A stretch of DNA of 64,000 bases from Muscardinus avellanarius. Lineage: Eukaryota > Chordata > Mammalia > Rodentia > Gliridae. A model generated the notes under the pieces. That model worked only from the letters and a program-made list of their open reading frames with translations. It did no database searches and was not told the origin of the DNA. The stretch lies in assembly GCA_963383645.1 (NCBI GenBank), contig OY726560.1:71351109-71415108 (forward strand). The letters run 5' to 3'. Of the stretch, positions 23,041-33,954 are shown in pieces; the first letter of the stretch is position 1, and each line of letters opens with the position of its first letter. A program made the translations under genes and the position numbers.

Positions 23041-23328
23041 ATAGGCACAGTTATACTAGTGTAACTATAGTTCAGAAGTTAAAGAATTAAAGATGCTTAT
23101 TTCCATCTGTTTATCTTCTTTGGTACAGTTTCTGTTCCCCTTTTGTCAACTGTAATTGGGTTGATTATTTTTTATTGGGTTGAGTTTTAAGAACTCTATA
23201 TTTTTGTTCAATCTCGATTTGATTATCAACTCAGTATCAGATATGTGTTTGGCAAAGATTTTCTCCCAGAATTTTCATTCTCTTATCATTGTCTTTTGTA
23301 GAGCAGTTTTTCTTTTCTCTCTCTCTCT

Positions 23329-23333
<5 letters not shown>
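23041..23333. other. unassigned intergenic DNA
   Basis: T-rich. 'ttctcccagaattttcattc' could be old L1 antisense, but this is too weak to call. Confidence 0.3.
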
Positions 23334-23383
<50 letters not shown>

Positions 23384-23552
23384 GGGGTTCCTGGAAGCCC
23401 TTCTACCTCTGGGTTACACTCCCAGACCTATTTTTTATATTTTTATTTTGAAACAGGGTCTTAAGCCAGCAGGGCCGGCTTTGAACCTGCGCCATCCTCC
23501 TGTCTCCGCCTCCCAAGCTCGGGGATTACAAGCGTGTGCCACCACGCCTGGC
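23334..23552 (-). repeat. (GT)n plus B1-ID SINE, antisense
   Basis: A GT microsatellite (23,334-23,379) replaces the T-tail of a CpG-rich-subfamily SINE (23,380-23,552) that reads 'ggaagcccttctacctctgg'. The GT run creates spurious cysteine/valine frames. Confidence 0.92.
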
Positions 23553-24256
23553 GCCAGTTTTTCATTTTAACAAAGAACAGCTTAGGTGTTTCGGCCTCTC
23601 TCACTCCATTTCTGGTCATTTATTTCTTAGAAGGACTAGTGCAGTTTTTCATTGGTAAATTTTACTTATGCACATGTACCCATTTCTTGTTCCTATTTCT
23701 TTGTGAAATTTCATCACTGCTACATTTATTATGGGTCTGAACAGTATTTGGGATTCCACTTAAACAAAATGGAGTGAGGGAGGGTCATCTGAGGATTCTT
23801 TGGCAAATGAAAGTCTTCCCATGATGTCTTTTTCGTGACTGAAATTTTTGTAAAGTAGAAACAAATTGTTTCTTGTGGCTTTTTCCAGAGTTTTAAAAAA
23901 GAAATTTGATTTTTTTGTTTTTTAAATGAATCTTCTACTTAAAGCATTCGTTTTATTTAAATCTTTTATTAATATTTGTGTTTGCTTTGTGGCTTGTCTG
24001 TTCCTTTGTTACCCACACCTTCATGTGACTACTACAGTTTTGTTTGTGCTGCTGACTTGTGTCTGTATGGCTCATCATAATTGCTGGTGGGTATCAGCAA
24101 TTATATAATTTTGCCTGCTGGGATTGGATAAATTGGAAACATACTTAAGCGGTGAGTTGTTAGGGCACATTGTTGCCAACAAAGTATATAGGCACTACTG
24201 TCCACATTCATGTCACCTACCAAGGGCCCAATCTGAATTAAAGAACCAATATAGAA
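23553..24256. other. unassigned T-rich intergenic DNA
   Basis: No recognised repeat or convincing frame. Confidence 0.35.
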
Positions 24257-24430
24257 GCCAGGCATGTAGCATGTGTTTGTAATCTCAAAGTTCTAAGCCA
24301 GCCTCAGCAACTTAGCAAAGCCCTCAGCAACTTAGTGAAATACTCTTTCAAAATAAAATATAGGGTGGGGATATAGCTCAGTAGTAGAATAACCATGGGT
24401 TCAATCTCCATTACCACAAAAAGAAAAAAA
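24257..24430 (+). repeat. B1-ID SINE with B1-half deletion
   Basis: The middle of the B1 half is missing ('aatctcaaagttctaagcca'), while the ID half is complete. Confidence 0.82.
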
Positions 24431-24899
24431 ATAACACATAGAAAATGTCAAGGAAAATTATTAGTGTACAAACTTCAACTTGGTAAACAACTTCACCTTT
24501 CATGGTCAATTCAGAATATTTGAGATGCAAAGAAAAAGTACATGTCATAGACTTTCTGAAGATTTTTTTCAAGGCTTTTCAGAAAAACAGCAGAGAAAAA
24601 AAATGTATAATAGGAACTCCAATGAGTTATATCAGAGCTCTGGCACCAGTAGGGAGGAAAGCCTTTGTCATGTTCTGAGAATGAAACCACTGTGAACATT
24701 AAGAGATTGAACCTTCCACACAGTGTGGCAATCTACCTCCAGAGGGGTTCTTATTCTAGAGCTCAGGAGAGTGATTTTTCAAAGCAAGGAACTCACAGAG
24801 CATATATATTGTCTCTATCCTTCCTCCATCTCCTGGGTGGTAAATAAATTTGGGGTGGTAAATAAAATTATTAGAAAAATTAGTATGTTAACCATTTAT
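24431..24899. other. unassigned intergenic DNA
   Basis: No recognisable feature. Confidence 0.35.
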
Positions 24900-25025
24900 A
24901 AATAGTATTCATTAAGTATGATCACAGTGCTGTGCAACATTATCACCATCTACTTCCAGAATGTTTTCATTATTCCAAACCCAAACTCTACCCCTGTTAA
25001 ATGTAAACTCCCCATTCCTCCCTGC

Positions 25026-25300
25026 TATGGTTTGGATATGGTTTGTCCTTGTCAAAATTATGTTGAAATTTAGTTGCTAAGTAATGGTACTGAGAGGTGG
25101 TAGGGCCTTTAAAAGGTGAGTCTGTCTTTTAGGGGATTAAGGCTTTTCTCATAGGATGAATTTTTGCTCTCATGAGACCGGATTAACCATCTCAAGAGCA
25201 GATAGTTATAAAGCAAGGTATGCCCTTATCTCTTGCTTCCTCTGGCTCCCATGTGTATCCCTCTGCCCATGCTCGCTTCTTCTTTCACACCTCTGCCATA

Positions 25301-25344
<44 letters not shown>

Positions 25345-25640
25345 TGGTGTCTATGTGTCTGTATGGTATTGGGAATTGAACCCAGGGGGTGTTGCGGAGG
25401 TTGTCCTAAAACTGCGATCCTTTTTTTCTCAGCCTCCCAAGTATTGGGGTTACTGGTGTGCACCACCATGCCCAGCTCTGCCATGTTTTGACATAGCACG
25501 AGGTTCTTATCAAAAGCTGAGCAGATGCTGGGGCTATGCTTTTGGACCAGAGTAGCAAGCTAAATAAACCTCTCTTCTTTTTAAATTTCCCAACATTAGG
25601 TATTTCGGTATAGCAATGGAAAATGGACTAAATACACTAC
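25026..25640 (+). mobile_element. MaLR (MST/THE1-like) LTR, sense
   Basis: Starts 'tgctatggtttggatatggt' and ends with the polyadenylation-type 'gcaagctaaataaacctctc' and 'aatggactaaataca', giving the usual TG...CA ends. A SINE with GT tail interrupts it at 25,304-25,475. No internal coding region accompanies it, so it is probably a solo LTR inserted in the older L1. Confidence 0.8.
25304..25475 (-). repeat. (GT)n plus B1-ID SINE, antisense, inside LTR
   Basis: A GT run (25,304-25,340) then a shortened SINE. Target repeats 'ctctgccat' lie on both sides (25,291 and 25,476). Confidence 0.88.
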
Positions 25641-25980
25641 TTTCTCCCAATACACTACTATTCTACTTTCTGTTTTTATGAATTTGACTGCTTTACTTAC
25701 CTTATATAAGTGGAATCATATTTTATTAGTCCTTCCGTGTCTGGTTTATTTTCACTTACTGCAATGTCTCAACTGGTTCCTTCAGGATATAGAACGTATC
25801 AGAATTCATTTCCTTTTTAGTGCTGAATAATACTTCATCACATGTATGTGCCACACTTTATTTTTCATTCATATGTAAATGGGAATTTGGGTTGTTTCTA
25901 CTTTTTGTATTATTCTGAATAATGATGCTATAAATATTGGTGCACCCATATCTGTTTGGAGTCCTGCTTTCAGATCCTTT

Positions 25981-26190
25981 TTTTTTTTTGCAGTATTCGG
26001 GATTGAACCTAGGGGCATTCTACCTCTGAACTACACCCTTAGCCCTATTTTTTTATTTTTTATTTTGAAACAGGGTCTCATTAAGTTGAGGAGGGCCTCA
26101 TTAAATATCTGAGGCTGGCCGCGAACCTGAATCCTCCTGTCTCAGCCTCCAAAGTACTGGGATTACAATTCTGTGCCACCATACCCACCT
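25981..26190 (-). repeat. B1-ID SINE, antisense, inside L1
   Basis: Flanked by 'agatcctttt' and 'agatctttt'. Shows many CpG losses. Confidence 0.9.
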
Positions 26191-26255
26191 AGATCTTTTG
26201 GGTATATATCCAGAGTTGAATTATTGAATCATATGGTCATTCTGTATGTAACTTT

Positions 26256-26463
26256 TTTTTTGGTGGTACTGGGGATGGAACCCAGAGGCTTTCTACCTCT
26301 GGGCTATACTCCCAGACCTTTTTTATATTTTTATTTGGAAACAGGGTCTCACTAAGTTGCTGAAAGCCTCACTAAGTAGCTGAGGCTAGCTTCGAACCTG
26401 TGCAATCCTCCTGTCTCAGCCTCCCAAGCGTGGGGATTACAAGTGTGGGCCACTACTCCCAGC
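26256..26463 (-). repeat. B1-ID SINE, antisense, inside L1
   Basis: Flanked by 'tgtatgtaacttttt' and 'tatatgtaacttttt'. The ID half has the 'ggctttctacctctgg' variant. Confidence 0.92.
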
Positions 26464-26823
26464 TCTATATGTAACTTTTTGAGAAACTGCCAAACAGTTT
26501 AAATCATTTTACATTTTTCCCAGCAATACACAAATTTCCTATTATATCTACATCCTTACTAACATGTATTATTTCCTATTGTATATATGTGTGTCTAGAT
26601 ATATTTAGTTATGTATAAAAACCATCCTAATTGTGCAAAGTGCTATCTCATTGTGGTTTGGGTTTATATTGACTTAATAGCAAATGATGTTCAACACCTT
26701 ATTGACCACTTGAATATCTTCTTTAGAGACATGTCTATTCAGGTCCTTTCTCTATTTTTGAACTATCTGTCCTGGAAAACATTTTAAAGCTTTGACCTTG
26801 GACATTTAATCATTCAATTTTCT

Positions 26824-27047
26824 GTTTTTTTTTTTTTTTTTTTTTTGCGGGTCTGGAGATGGGACCCAGAGGCATTTGACCTCCGAGCTACACCCCCTGC
26901 CCTATTTTTTATTCTTTATTTTGAAACCGGGTCTCACTGAGTTGCAGAGGGCCTCACTAAGTAGCTGAGGCTGTCCGCGAACCACGATCCTCAGGTCTCA
27001 GCCTCCCGAATGCTGGGATTACAAGCATGCGCCACTACGCCCGGCTC
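26824..27047 (-). repeat. B1-ID SINE, antisense
   Basis: Perfect 17-bp target-site duplication 'taatcattcaattttct' at 26,807-26,823 and 27,048-27,064. Long T-tail and 'gcgggtctgg' variant ID half. Confidence 0.94.
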
Positions 27048-27064
27048 TAATCATTCAATTTTCT

Positions 27065-27637
27065 AAAGTCAATGACGACTATTAGTTATTCTCACTTATT
27101 CCCAAGTGACATACTTCACTTTAAACTTCATTTAATTTTGGATATTGACTCCTTCTACTCTTAAAGAATTGTGAACTTTATTAATTCGTGGACAGTACTG
27201 AAATTCCTAAAACTATAAGTAGAGTTGAATTTCATTAAAAATTAGTTTGATACTGCTAATATATAACTTATTTTTCTATATCTTATCAAATTTTATATTA
27301 TATATGTTGTTTACCTAAAAATAAATTCATTGAGATCTTTCAAAATAAGTTTGTTTTTATCCCTCAACTGTAGAGTTATTTTAAATAGTTTTTGTTTTTG
27401 AACTGAGAATAAGAAGTTCAAATGAATGTTAAATAGTTGATTCAGAAACTCTTACTTGTTTCTAATGTAAAGAAGTTCAGGGGATGTAGAAGAACCCCAT
27501 TATATTTGTAAGCATAGATTATCTATAAATTTGTGTCATATAAATTTGCACAGAGCTGCCTTTAAAGCTCCTTGAAGGTACAACATTTGTCTGTTTAAAA
27601 GCTGTTAAACTATTTTCCTTATTTCTACTTTGTGTCG
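27065..27637. other. unassigned AT-rich intergenic DNA
   Basis: No recognisable feature. Confidence 0.35.
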
Positions 27638-27651
27638 AGCAACCATTGTTT
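27638..27651. repeat. left target-site duplication of composite L1 copy A
   Basis: 'agcaaccattgttt', identical to 30,459-30,472. Confidence 0.9.
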
Positions 27652-28019
27652 TTTTTTAATTTTATTTTATTATTATTTTTTTAAATTTTATTTTATTGTT
27701 TAATTTTTTTATTGGTGCACTGTATTCATACATCATAGTGGGATACAAACTTTTGTAGACATACATCCACACATCGCCCAGTCAGCCCCCACCCGATCCC
27801 CAACCCATTCTCTCCCCATCCCTCCCTCCCATGCTTGGCTTAGTGGTTGACATCTAGTAATATAGCAATTTATCCAAAATTAAAAATGATAATCTCACAT
27901 AACAGTTTCATTTGTCTGATACCAAGCTTTTGATGACTTAAAGATAACATTTCAATATTTCTTTTTACTTTCTTTCTTACCAGAGAATATTTTTTTTCTA
28001 TTTTTTTTTAGGTGAAACT

Positions 28020-28738
28020 ATCAAATATTTATTTATTTTTCAGAAAAAAAATCTATCCTAATATGGAATATGAACTCTAGAACTCAAAATGATCTTGAAA
28101 AAGAACAAAACTAGAAGATATATATTTTCTGATTTCAAACCATATAAAGCTACAATAATTGAAACAGTGTAGTACTATTCTAAAGGCAGATATATAAACC
28201 ATTGGAGTTAAATAAAAGCCTACAGCTAAATTCTTCCCTATATTGTCAAGTTATTTTTGACAAGGTTTCCACGAACATTTGGTGGGGGAAATAATAAGCT
28301 TTTAACTAAATATTGTTGAAAAATAATAATTACATGAAAAAGAATAAAATTGGATCCTTACCTAATCCCATATACAAATATTAACTCAAAATAGATAAAA
28401 GACCTAAATATAAATCTTAAGACTATAAAATTTTAGGAGAAAATCTGGGTCATAAAACCTCGCAACATTGAAATTGGCAGTGATTTCTTGGATATGATTT
28501 CAATGGCACAGGCAAAAAAAGGGTATACAAACTCCCTAAAAAATAAAAAAAATATTGTATATCCAAAGACAATGTAAACAGAGTTAAAAGTTACTGATAG
28601 AATGGGATAAAATATTTCCAAATGCTATATCTGAAGGTATATTAATATTCCAACTAGAAATCCTAAAAATTAACAACAATAAAGGCAAACAATACCATTT
28701 AGAGATAGGTAAAAGACTAACATAAATAATGAATCTCC
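28020..28738 (+). repeat. inverted L1 ORF2 fragment carried in copy A
   Basis: Read on the + strand, opposite to its host, it follows the L1 ORF2 C-terminal order: 'aaagctacaataattgaaac', 'aaccattggagttaaataaa', 'tattaactcaaaatagataa' and 'gaagaaaatctgggtcat'-like blocks. It has many stops and is older than the surrounding element. Confidence 0.75.
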
Positions 28739-28752
28739 ACAGATAACCAATC

Positions 28753-29664
28753 TTAGTTGTCTGTTGGATGGAAAATCTTGTTTCTCTGGTTCTGGTGTGT
28801 GTTACCTATTTCTTCTTTGTAGTTAATCTCTTTGAGTATTTTCTCTAGCGCTGGTTTTGAAGACATAAATTCCTTCAGTTTCTGTTTGTCATGGAAGCTT
28901 TCTCCGTCTAATTTGATAGAAAGTTTTGCTGGGTAGGAAATTTTTGGCTGGAAGTTGTTTTCTTTCAGAGTTTGGAATACGTTACTCCAAGCCCTTCTGG
29001 CACTCATGACTTAGTTTGGGAAGTCTGGAGTGATTCTAATTAGTATGTCTCTGAATGTCACTTGGCCCTTTGTTTTTGTTGCCTGTAAGATTCTCTGCTT
29101 GGCTTCCACTTTGGTCATTTTGACAATTATGTGGCGTGGGGATCCTCTTCTCCGATCCTGTCTAAAGGGAGTTCTATAAGTTTCCTGGACCTGTGTATCA
29201 ACCTCTTGCTCTATGTTTGGAAAATTTTCTGCTATTACTTCCTTGAAGAGATTGTTGATCCCTTTGGTTTCACTTTCTTTTCCCTCCTCTATTCCAATTA
29301 TTCTTAGGTTAGCTCTCTTAAAATGGGCCCATATTTCTTCAATATTAGATACCTGCTGTCGGATATTTTTTCCTAGATTAGAAACTATTTGTTCATTTTT
29401 GGAATGATCATCTTCTAAGTGCGAGATTCTGTTCTCCATGTGGTCTAATCAGTTGTTTGTGCTTTGAATTGAGGCCTTTACTTCATTAATTGCATCCTTT
29501 ATCTCTCTTTGGCTCTCTCTGAATTCTTTTCGAAGCACCTCTATTATTTCTACAGTTATTTTCCTGATTTGATCTTCTAGAAATGTCTGAATTTCTGTTT
29601 TATCGGGTTCTGATATTGTGGGGTTGTGGGCATTCATTGCTCCAGTGTTGTTCCTCTTTCCCAT
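28753..29664 (-). pseudogene. LINE-1 ORF1p-like frame, copy A, broken
   Basis: ORF1p is the RNA-binding trimeric chaperone of the L1 ribonucleoprotein. The ATG at 29,664 opens with MGKR, like the usual MGKK start. A charged coiled-coil region covers about residues 20-110, an RRM-like part starts at NLRIIGI (about 118), and the C-terminal domain contains ARRAW and ISYPAKL (about 218-260). Length without breaks is about 303 residues, slightly shorter than typical L1 ORF1p. In-frame stops lie at 29,449-29,451 (TGA) and 29,011-29,013 (TAA), and there is a small deletion near residue 245 relative to copy C. It cannot encode an intact protein. Confidence 0.88.
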
Positions 29665-29889
29665 GATTTTGGAAGTTTGTGCCTTCTCTGGGTTCTTCCC
29701 TTGGGTCACTATGACTTCGCTTAAGGTGCTCTGGATCTCGATTCTGTAGTATCTCAGACCCCACTACTCCTTTACTGGGTTGTATCACAGAGTCTCTGAC
29801 CCAGGGAGTCGATAGAGGCTGCTTTAGACTATGGGGGGTGCCAGGTTGCACGTTCTCCTATGGTGTGATATCTCTGCCACCGCCCCTCC

Positions 29890-30458
29890 CCCACTGGGTC
29901 AAGTCCCAGGGAGTACAGTACTGGGATTTCTCCTCTGTGGCCCGCAATTTGACTCACTGTTCTTGAGTACGCAGATGTAGCTGTACTGGACTCGGTGAAT
30001 TAGCTGCTGCTGCCGCCGGTGGCAATATGGCGCCGCTGCTATGTCCTCGGCCGTTAGGCTGGCGTATTTCTTCTTGGTTTTGAGTTCCACTCTGAATCCC
30101 TGCAGCGTGGGCTGAGCTCAGCCACTGGGAGCTTTAGATGCTCCCTGTGCCGAGAAATCCCGCCTGGCTGTTCCGCAGCGGCTAACCTCTGCTTGCTGTA
30201 GCTGTCCGGTGAATTCACTGCTGCTGCTGGCAGTTAAACGCTGCTGCCGCGTCCTCGGGTGTGAGGCCGGTGTGTCTCCTCTGTGGCTCTGAGCTCTGTT
30301 TTCAGTCCGCTTTCTCTCTGGAGCCTGGTGATTTTTTTGTTTCTCTGGTGATGGTGTTTTCCCGGCTATGAAAGGCGCTGATTTTGTGGTAATGGAGATT
30401 GGTTGTTAGCGGGGCTCTTAAGCCCCGCTTTTCTCGGTCGCCATCTTCCCGGAAGTGT
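29890..30458 (-). promoter_or_regulatory. L1-type 5' UTR, copy A
   Basis: GC- and CpG-rich. The extreme 5' end has 'aagatggcg', the YY1-type motif found at L1 5' ends. Two diverged related blocks start near 29,995 and 30,209 (each 'gtgaatt..ctgctgctg' followed by a 'gaggccggtgtgtct'-like part), suggesting duplicated promoter units. Promoter activity is inferred, not shown. Confidence 0.65.
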
Positions 30459-30472
30459 AGCAACCATTGTTT
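30459..30472. repeat. right target-site duplication of copy A
   Basis: Identical to 27,638-27,651. Confidence 0.9.
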
Positions 30473-30735
30473 ACATACCAGTCAGAAATATCTTTAAAAC
30501 ATAAATCAGATATGAATGCTAGGTTGCTGATTAAGCAAGAAAAAACAAAACAAAAAAATTCCAGTGGCTTTCCATCACAGTGAAGAATAAAATCCAAATG
30601 CTAACTAGGCCTAAAGAAGCCTCCATTGGTCTGATCTTGTCTTTTTGCCCAGCTTCTGAATCACTAGGTTCTTTCTACATTGGACTTATTCATGCACCAT
30701 ATACCTGTACTGATTCCTTCTATCAAGAAAGTTTT
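30473..30735. other. unassigned intergenic DNA
   Basis: No recognisable feature. Confidence 0.35.
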
Positions 30736-30736
30736 G

Positions 30737-30935
30737 ACAGGGCACAGGGGTGCACACATGTAATCCCAGCAACTCAGTAGGCTGAGGCAGGAGGATCAAG
30801 GCAGAGCCTGTCTCGGCAACTTAGTGAGACCTTGTCTCAAAACAAAATTTCAAAAAGAATTGGAGATGCAGTTCCGTGGTTGAGCATTTACCCAGCTTTC
30901 ATGAGTTCCCGGATTCAATATCTAGTTCTAAAAAT
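30737..30935 (+). repeat. B1-ID SINE, diverged
   Basis: ID half contains the older insert type ('gagcatttacccagctttca'). Confidence 0.8.
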
Positions 30936-31075
30936 AATAATAAAACAAAAAAATTTCTCTCCCCTACCTCCAAGCCTCCAGTCCTCACCTCCTTCACTTC
31001 CTCCTTTCATTCAGGTTTCTGCTCAAATGTTATCTTTGCAAAAAAGTTTCCTTGACCTCTGTACCTCATTTTGTG

Positions 31076-31297
31076 TGTGTGTGTGTGGGGGGGGGGGGGC
31101 TACTGAGGATGGGAGCCCAGGGGCTTTCTACCTCCGGGCTATACTCCCAGACATATTTTATATTTTACTTGGAAACAGGGTCTCACTAAGTTGCTGAGAG
31201 CCTCACTAAGTAGCTGAAGCTGGCTTTGAACCTGTGTGATTCTCCTGTCTCAGCCTCTCAAGTGCTGGGATTACAAGCGTTCGCCACCACGCCCGGC
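31076..31297 (-). repeat. B1-ID SINE with (GT)n and G-run tail, antisense
   Basis: Tail is GT repeats then a run of about 13 G (31,087-31,099). Flanked by 'gtacctcattttgtg' and 'gtatctcattttgtg' (31,061 and 31,299). Confidence 0.92.
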
Positions 31298-31339
31298 TTG
31301 TATCTCATTTTGTGATACAATCCCCTGATTTATTTTTCT

Positions 31340-31720
31340 TTATAGCACCTGTTATAGTTCCAGTAAGTGTCCCAATGTATTCAGATAAGTGACCCAAAGG
31401 CTTGGTCCTCAGATCACAGCACTATTGGCAGATTGTGGAACCTTTAACAGGAGGTCATTGGGGCAGTGCCTCTTGAAGGGATTTTAGAGTCCTACTCACC
31501 TCTTCTCTTTTACTTCCAGACCACCACAAGGTGAGCATCTTTTTCTGCTACACTCTCCCAACATGATGTGCTGCCTTGCCATGGGCCCTAAAGCAATGGG
31601 ACAACCAACCATGGTCTGACATCTCTAAAACTGTGGGCCCAAATGATTCTCTTTTTAAGTTGCTTTATCACAGGCATTTGTCACAGCAACATAAAGATAA
31701 TATAACACCCAATACTAGCT
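31340..31720 (+). mobile_element. MaLR-type LTR, sense
   Basis: 'acctgttatagttccagtaa' begins a sequence that passes through 'ccaaaggcttggtcctcag', 'tgatgtgctgccttgccatg' and 'accatggtctgacatctcta', then 'tgtcacagcaacataaagat', in MaLR LTR order. Confidence 0.7.
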
Positions 31721-31893
31721 TATGTTATCAGAAGTTTAACTGCATTAGGAGAGGGACTTTTTTCTTATTTTATCCCTGGTGCTTAGTAAAATACATAACA
31801 CATAACAATTACTTAGCAAATGTTTGGTGGTTCCCTCTATCAAGGAATGGAATCAAACAAATGAATGGAACATAATGGAGTTGAAAAAACACC

Positions 31894-32102
31894 TTTCTTT
31901 TTGTGGTACTGGGGATGCAACCCCGGGGCTTTTCTACCTCTGGGCTATACTTCCAGACCTATTTATACTTTATTTGGAAATAGGGTCTCACTAAGTTGCT
32001 GAGAGCCTCACTATGTAGCTGAGGCTGACTTTGAACCTGTGTGATCTTTCTGTCTCAGTCTCCCAAGCGCTGGAATTACAAACATGAGCCACTACACCCG
32101 GC
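31894..32102 (-). repeat. B1-ID SINE, antisense
   Basis: Complete dimer starting 'gtggtactggggatgcaacc' and ending 'ccactacacccggc'. Confidence 0.9.
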
Positions 32103-32164
32103 ACTGAATAAACATTTTTAAAGACTTCCTCCCCTTCCTTGGTTTTATAATTGTGATTAAAATT

Positions 32165-32640
32165 CGGTATATTATTAGTTTCCTAGAGATTCTGTAATAA
32201 AGGACATAAACTGGGGGATTTAAAATAGAATTTTTTTTCTCTCACAGTTTTAGAGATCAGAAGTTCAAAATCAAGGTGTCAACAGGGATGGTGCCTTGCT
32301 CCAAAAGAGAATCTGCTCTATCTAGCTCTTCTGGCTTCTGGTTATGGCTGACAATACTTAGTGTTACTTGGCTGTGGATGCACTGATCCAGTTTCTACCT
32401 CCATGTTCACATGTTCTCCTTGTGTCACTTCCTCCACATCCCTGCCTCTAGTAAGGACACCTGTCAGAGTATCTTGGCGTCCATACTAATCCACTATGAC
32501 CTCATCTTGTTTAACTAATTTCACGTGAAACAACTCTATTTTCAAATAAGGTGACATTCTGAGGTACTGAGGGTTAGGACTTCAATATAAATATTTTTGG
32601 AAGAATGGGGGGGCAGACAAATTCAAACTATATCCTACAA
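32165..32640 (-). mobile_element. MaLR (MLT1/MST-like) LTR, antisense
   Basis: The reverse complement runs in LTR order. On the + strand 'attagtttcctagagattct', 'agttcaaaatcaaggtgtca', 'gtgacattctgaggtactga' and 'gggttaggacttcaatataa' are diagnostic. Internal sequence is absent. Confidence 0.75.
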
Positions 32641-32655
32641 TATAATATCCTACGA

Positions 32656-32667
32656 CAGTCTTAAGAT
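32656..32667. repeat. left target-site duplication of composite L1 copy B
   Basis: 'cagtcttaagat', matching 35,217-35,228. Confidence 0.85.
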
Positions 32668-32962
32668 TTTTTAAAATAATTTTTTATTAGTGAACTGTAT
32701 TCATACATCATATTGGGATAAAGAAATACTTTTGTAGACATACATGCACATATCGTCCAGTTAGCCCCTACCTGATCCCACCCCGTTCCCTCCCCATCCC
32801 TCCTTCCCATGCTTGGCTTGGTTGACATCTAGTATTATAGCAATTTATCCAAAATTAACAACGATAATCTCACAGAACAGTTTCATTTGTCTGATACCAA
32901 GCTTTTGATGACTTAAAGATAACATTTCAATATTTCTTTTTGCTTTCCTTCTTACTACCAGA

Positions 32963-32965
<3 letters not shown>

Positions 32966-33000
<35 letters not shown>

Positions 33001-33189
33001 GTGGTACTGGGGTTCCTGGAAGCCCTTCTACCTCCGGGCTACACTTCCAGACCTATTTTTTTTTTTACATTTTTATTTTGGAAACAGGGTCTTCTAAGCC
33101 AGCGCACACGGCTGGCTTCGAACCTGTGCGATCCTCCTGTCTCTGCCTCCCAAGCGCGGCGATTACAAGCGTGCGCCATCACGCCAGGC
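32966..33189 (-). repeat. (TA)n plus CpG-rich B1-ID SINE, antisense, inside copy B
   Basis: A TA run (32,966-32,996) then the short-linker SINE ending 'gccatcacgccaggc'. Copies A and C lack it, so it postdates the insertion of copy B or its source. Confidence 0.92.
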
Positions 33190-33954
33190 CCATAGAATAT
33201 TTTTTCTTTTCTTTTTTTTAGGTGAAAATATCATATATTTATTTATTTTTCAGAAAAAAATCTAGCCTAATATGGAATATGGACTCTAGATACCCAAAAT
33301 GATCTCAAAGAACAAAGCTAGAAGATGTATATTTTCTGATTTCAAACCATATAAAGCTACAATAATTGAAACAGTGTAGTACTGTTATAAAGGCAGGTAT
33401 ATAAACCATTGGAGTTAAATAAAAGCCTAGAGATAAATTCTTCCATATATTGTCAAGATATTTTTGACAAGGTTTCCACGAACATTTGGTGAAGGAAATA
33501 ATCTTTTAACTAAATATTGTTGAAAAATAATAATTACATGAAAAAGAATAAAATTGGACCCTTAACTAACACCATATACAAATATTAACTCAAAATAGAT
33601 AAAAGACCTAAATATAAATCTTAATACTATAAACTTTTAGAAGAAAATCTGGGTCATAAAACCTTGCAACATTGAAATTGGCAGTGATTTCTTGGATATG
33701 ATTTCAATGGCATAGGCAACAGAAGGGTAAACAAGCTCCCTAAAGAATAAAATAATATTGTATATCAAAGACAATGTAAACAGAGTTAAAAGTTACTAAT
33801 AGAATGGGATCAAATATTTCCAAATGCTGTATCTGAAGGTATATTAATATTCCAACTAGAAATCCTAAAAATTAGCAACAATAAAAGCAAATAATACAAT
33901 TTAGACATATGTAAAAGACTAACATAAATAATGAATCTCCACAGATAACCAATC

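Larger units (their letters stand above)
24900..26800 (-). repeat. old LINE-1 3' region, antisense, split by an LTR and SINEs
   Basis: Pieces at 24,900-25,024, 25,641-25,980, 26,191-26,255 and 26,464-26,800 join into one old L1 3' region read on the - strand ('gctgaataatacttcatcac', 'aataatgatgctataaatat', 'aactgccaaacagtttaaat'). The MaLR LTR at 25,026 and SINEs at 25,981 and 26,256 interrupt it. Confidence 0.72.
27652..30458 (-). mobile_element. composite half-L1 element, copy A (full length)
   Basis: In element sense (- strand) the order is: 5' UTR beginning 'cacttccgggaagatggcg' at 30,458; ORF1-like frame 29,664-28,753; about 700 bp of old L1 ORF2 sequence in the opposite orientation (28,740-28,020); a spacer of about 150 bp; a G-rich 3' UTR (27,840-27,720); and an A-rich tail. 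No sense ORF2 is present. Perfect 14-bp target-site duplications flank the whole unit, so it inserted as one RNA copy. Known half-L1 (HAL1) elements likewise keep ORF1 and lack ORF2; the inverted ORF2 piece is the distinctive part. The L1 origin of ORF1 is certain. The family name is unknown to me. Confidence 0.85.

Noticed and set aside
23180..23570. Cys/Val-rich frames
   Set aside because: Translation of the (GT)n run and an antisense SINE.
28020..28738. Twin-priming (5' inversion) as the origin of the inverted ORF2 piece in each copy
   Set aside because: Twin priming inverts the 5' part and gives different breakpoints per insertion; here the 3' UTR, ORF1 and 5' UTR are all in one sense and the junctions are shared.
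29890..30458. CpG-rich block as a cellular gene promoter
   Set aside because: It is the L1-type 5' UTR of composite copy A; the same sequence occurs at 61,640-62,322.
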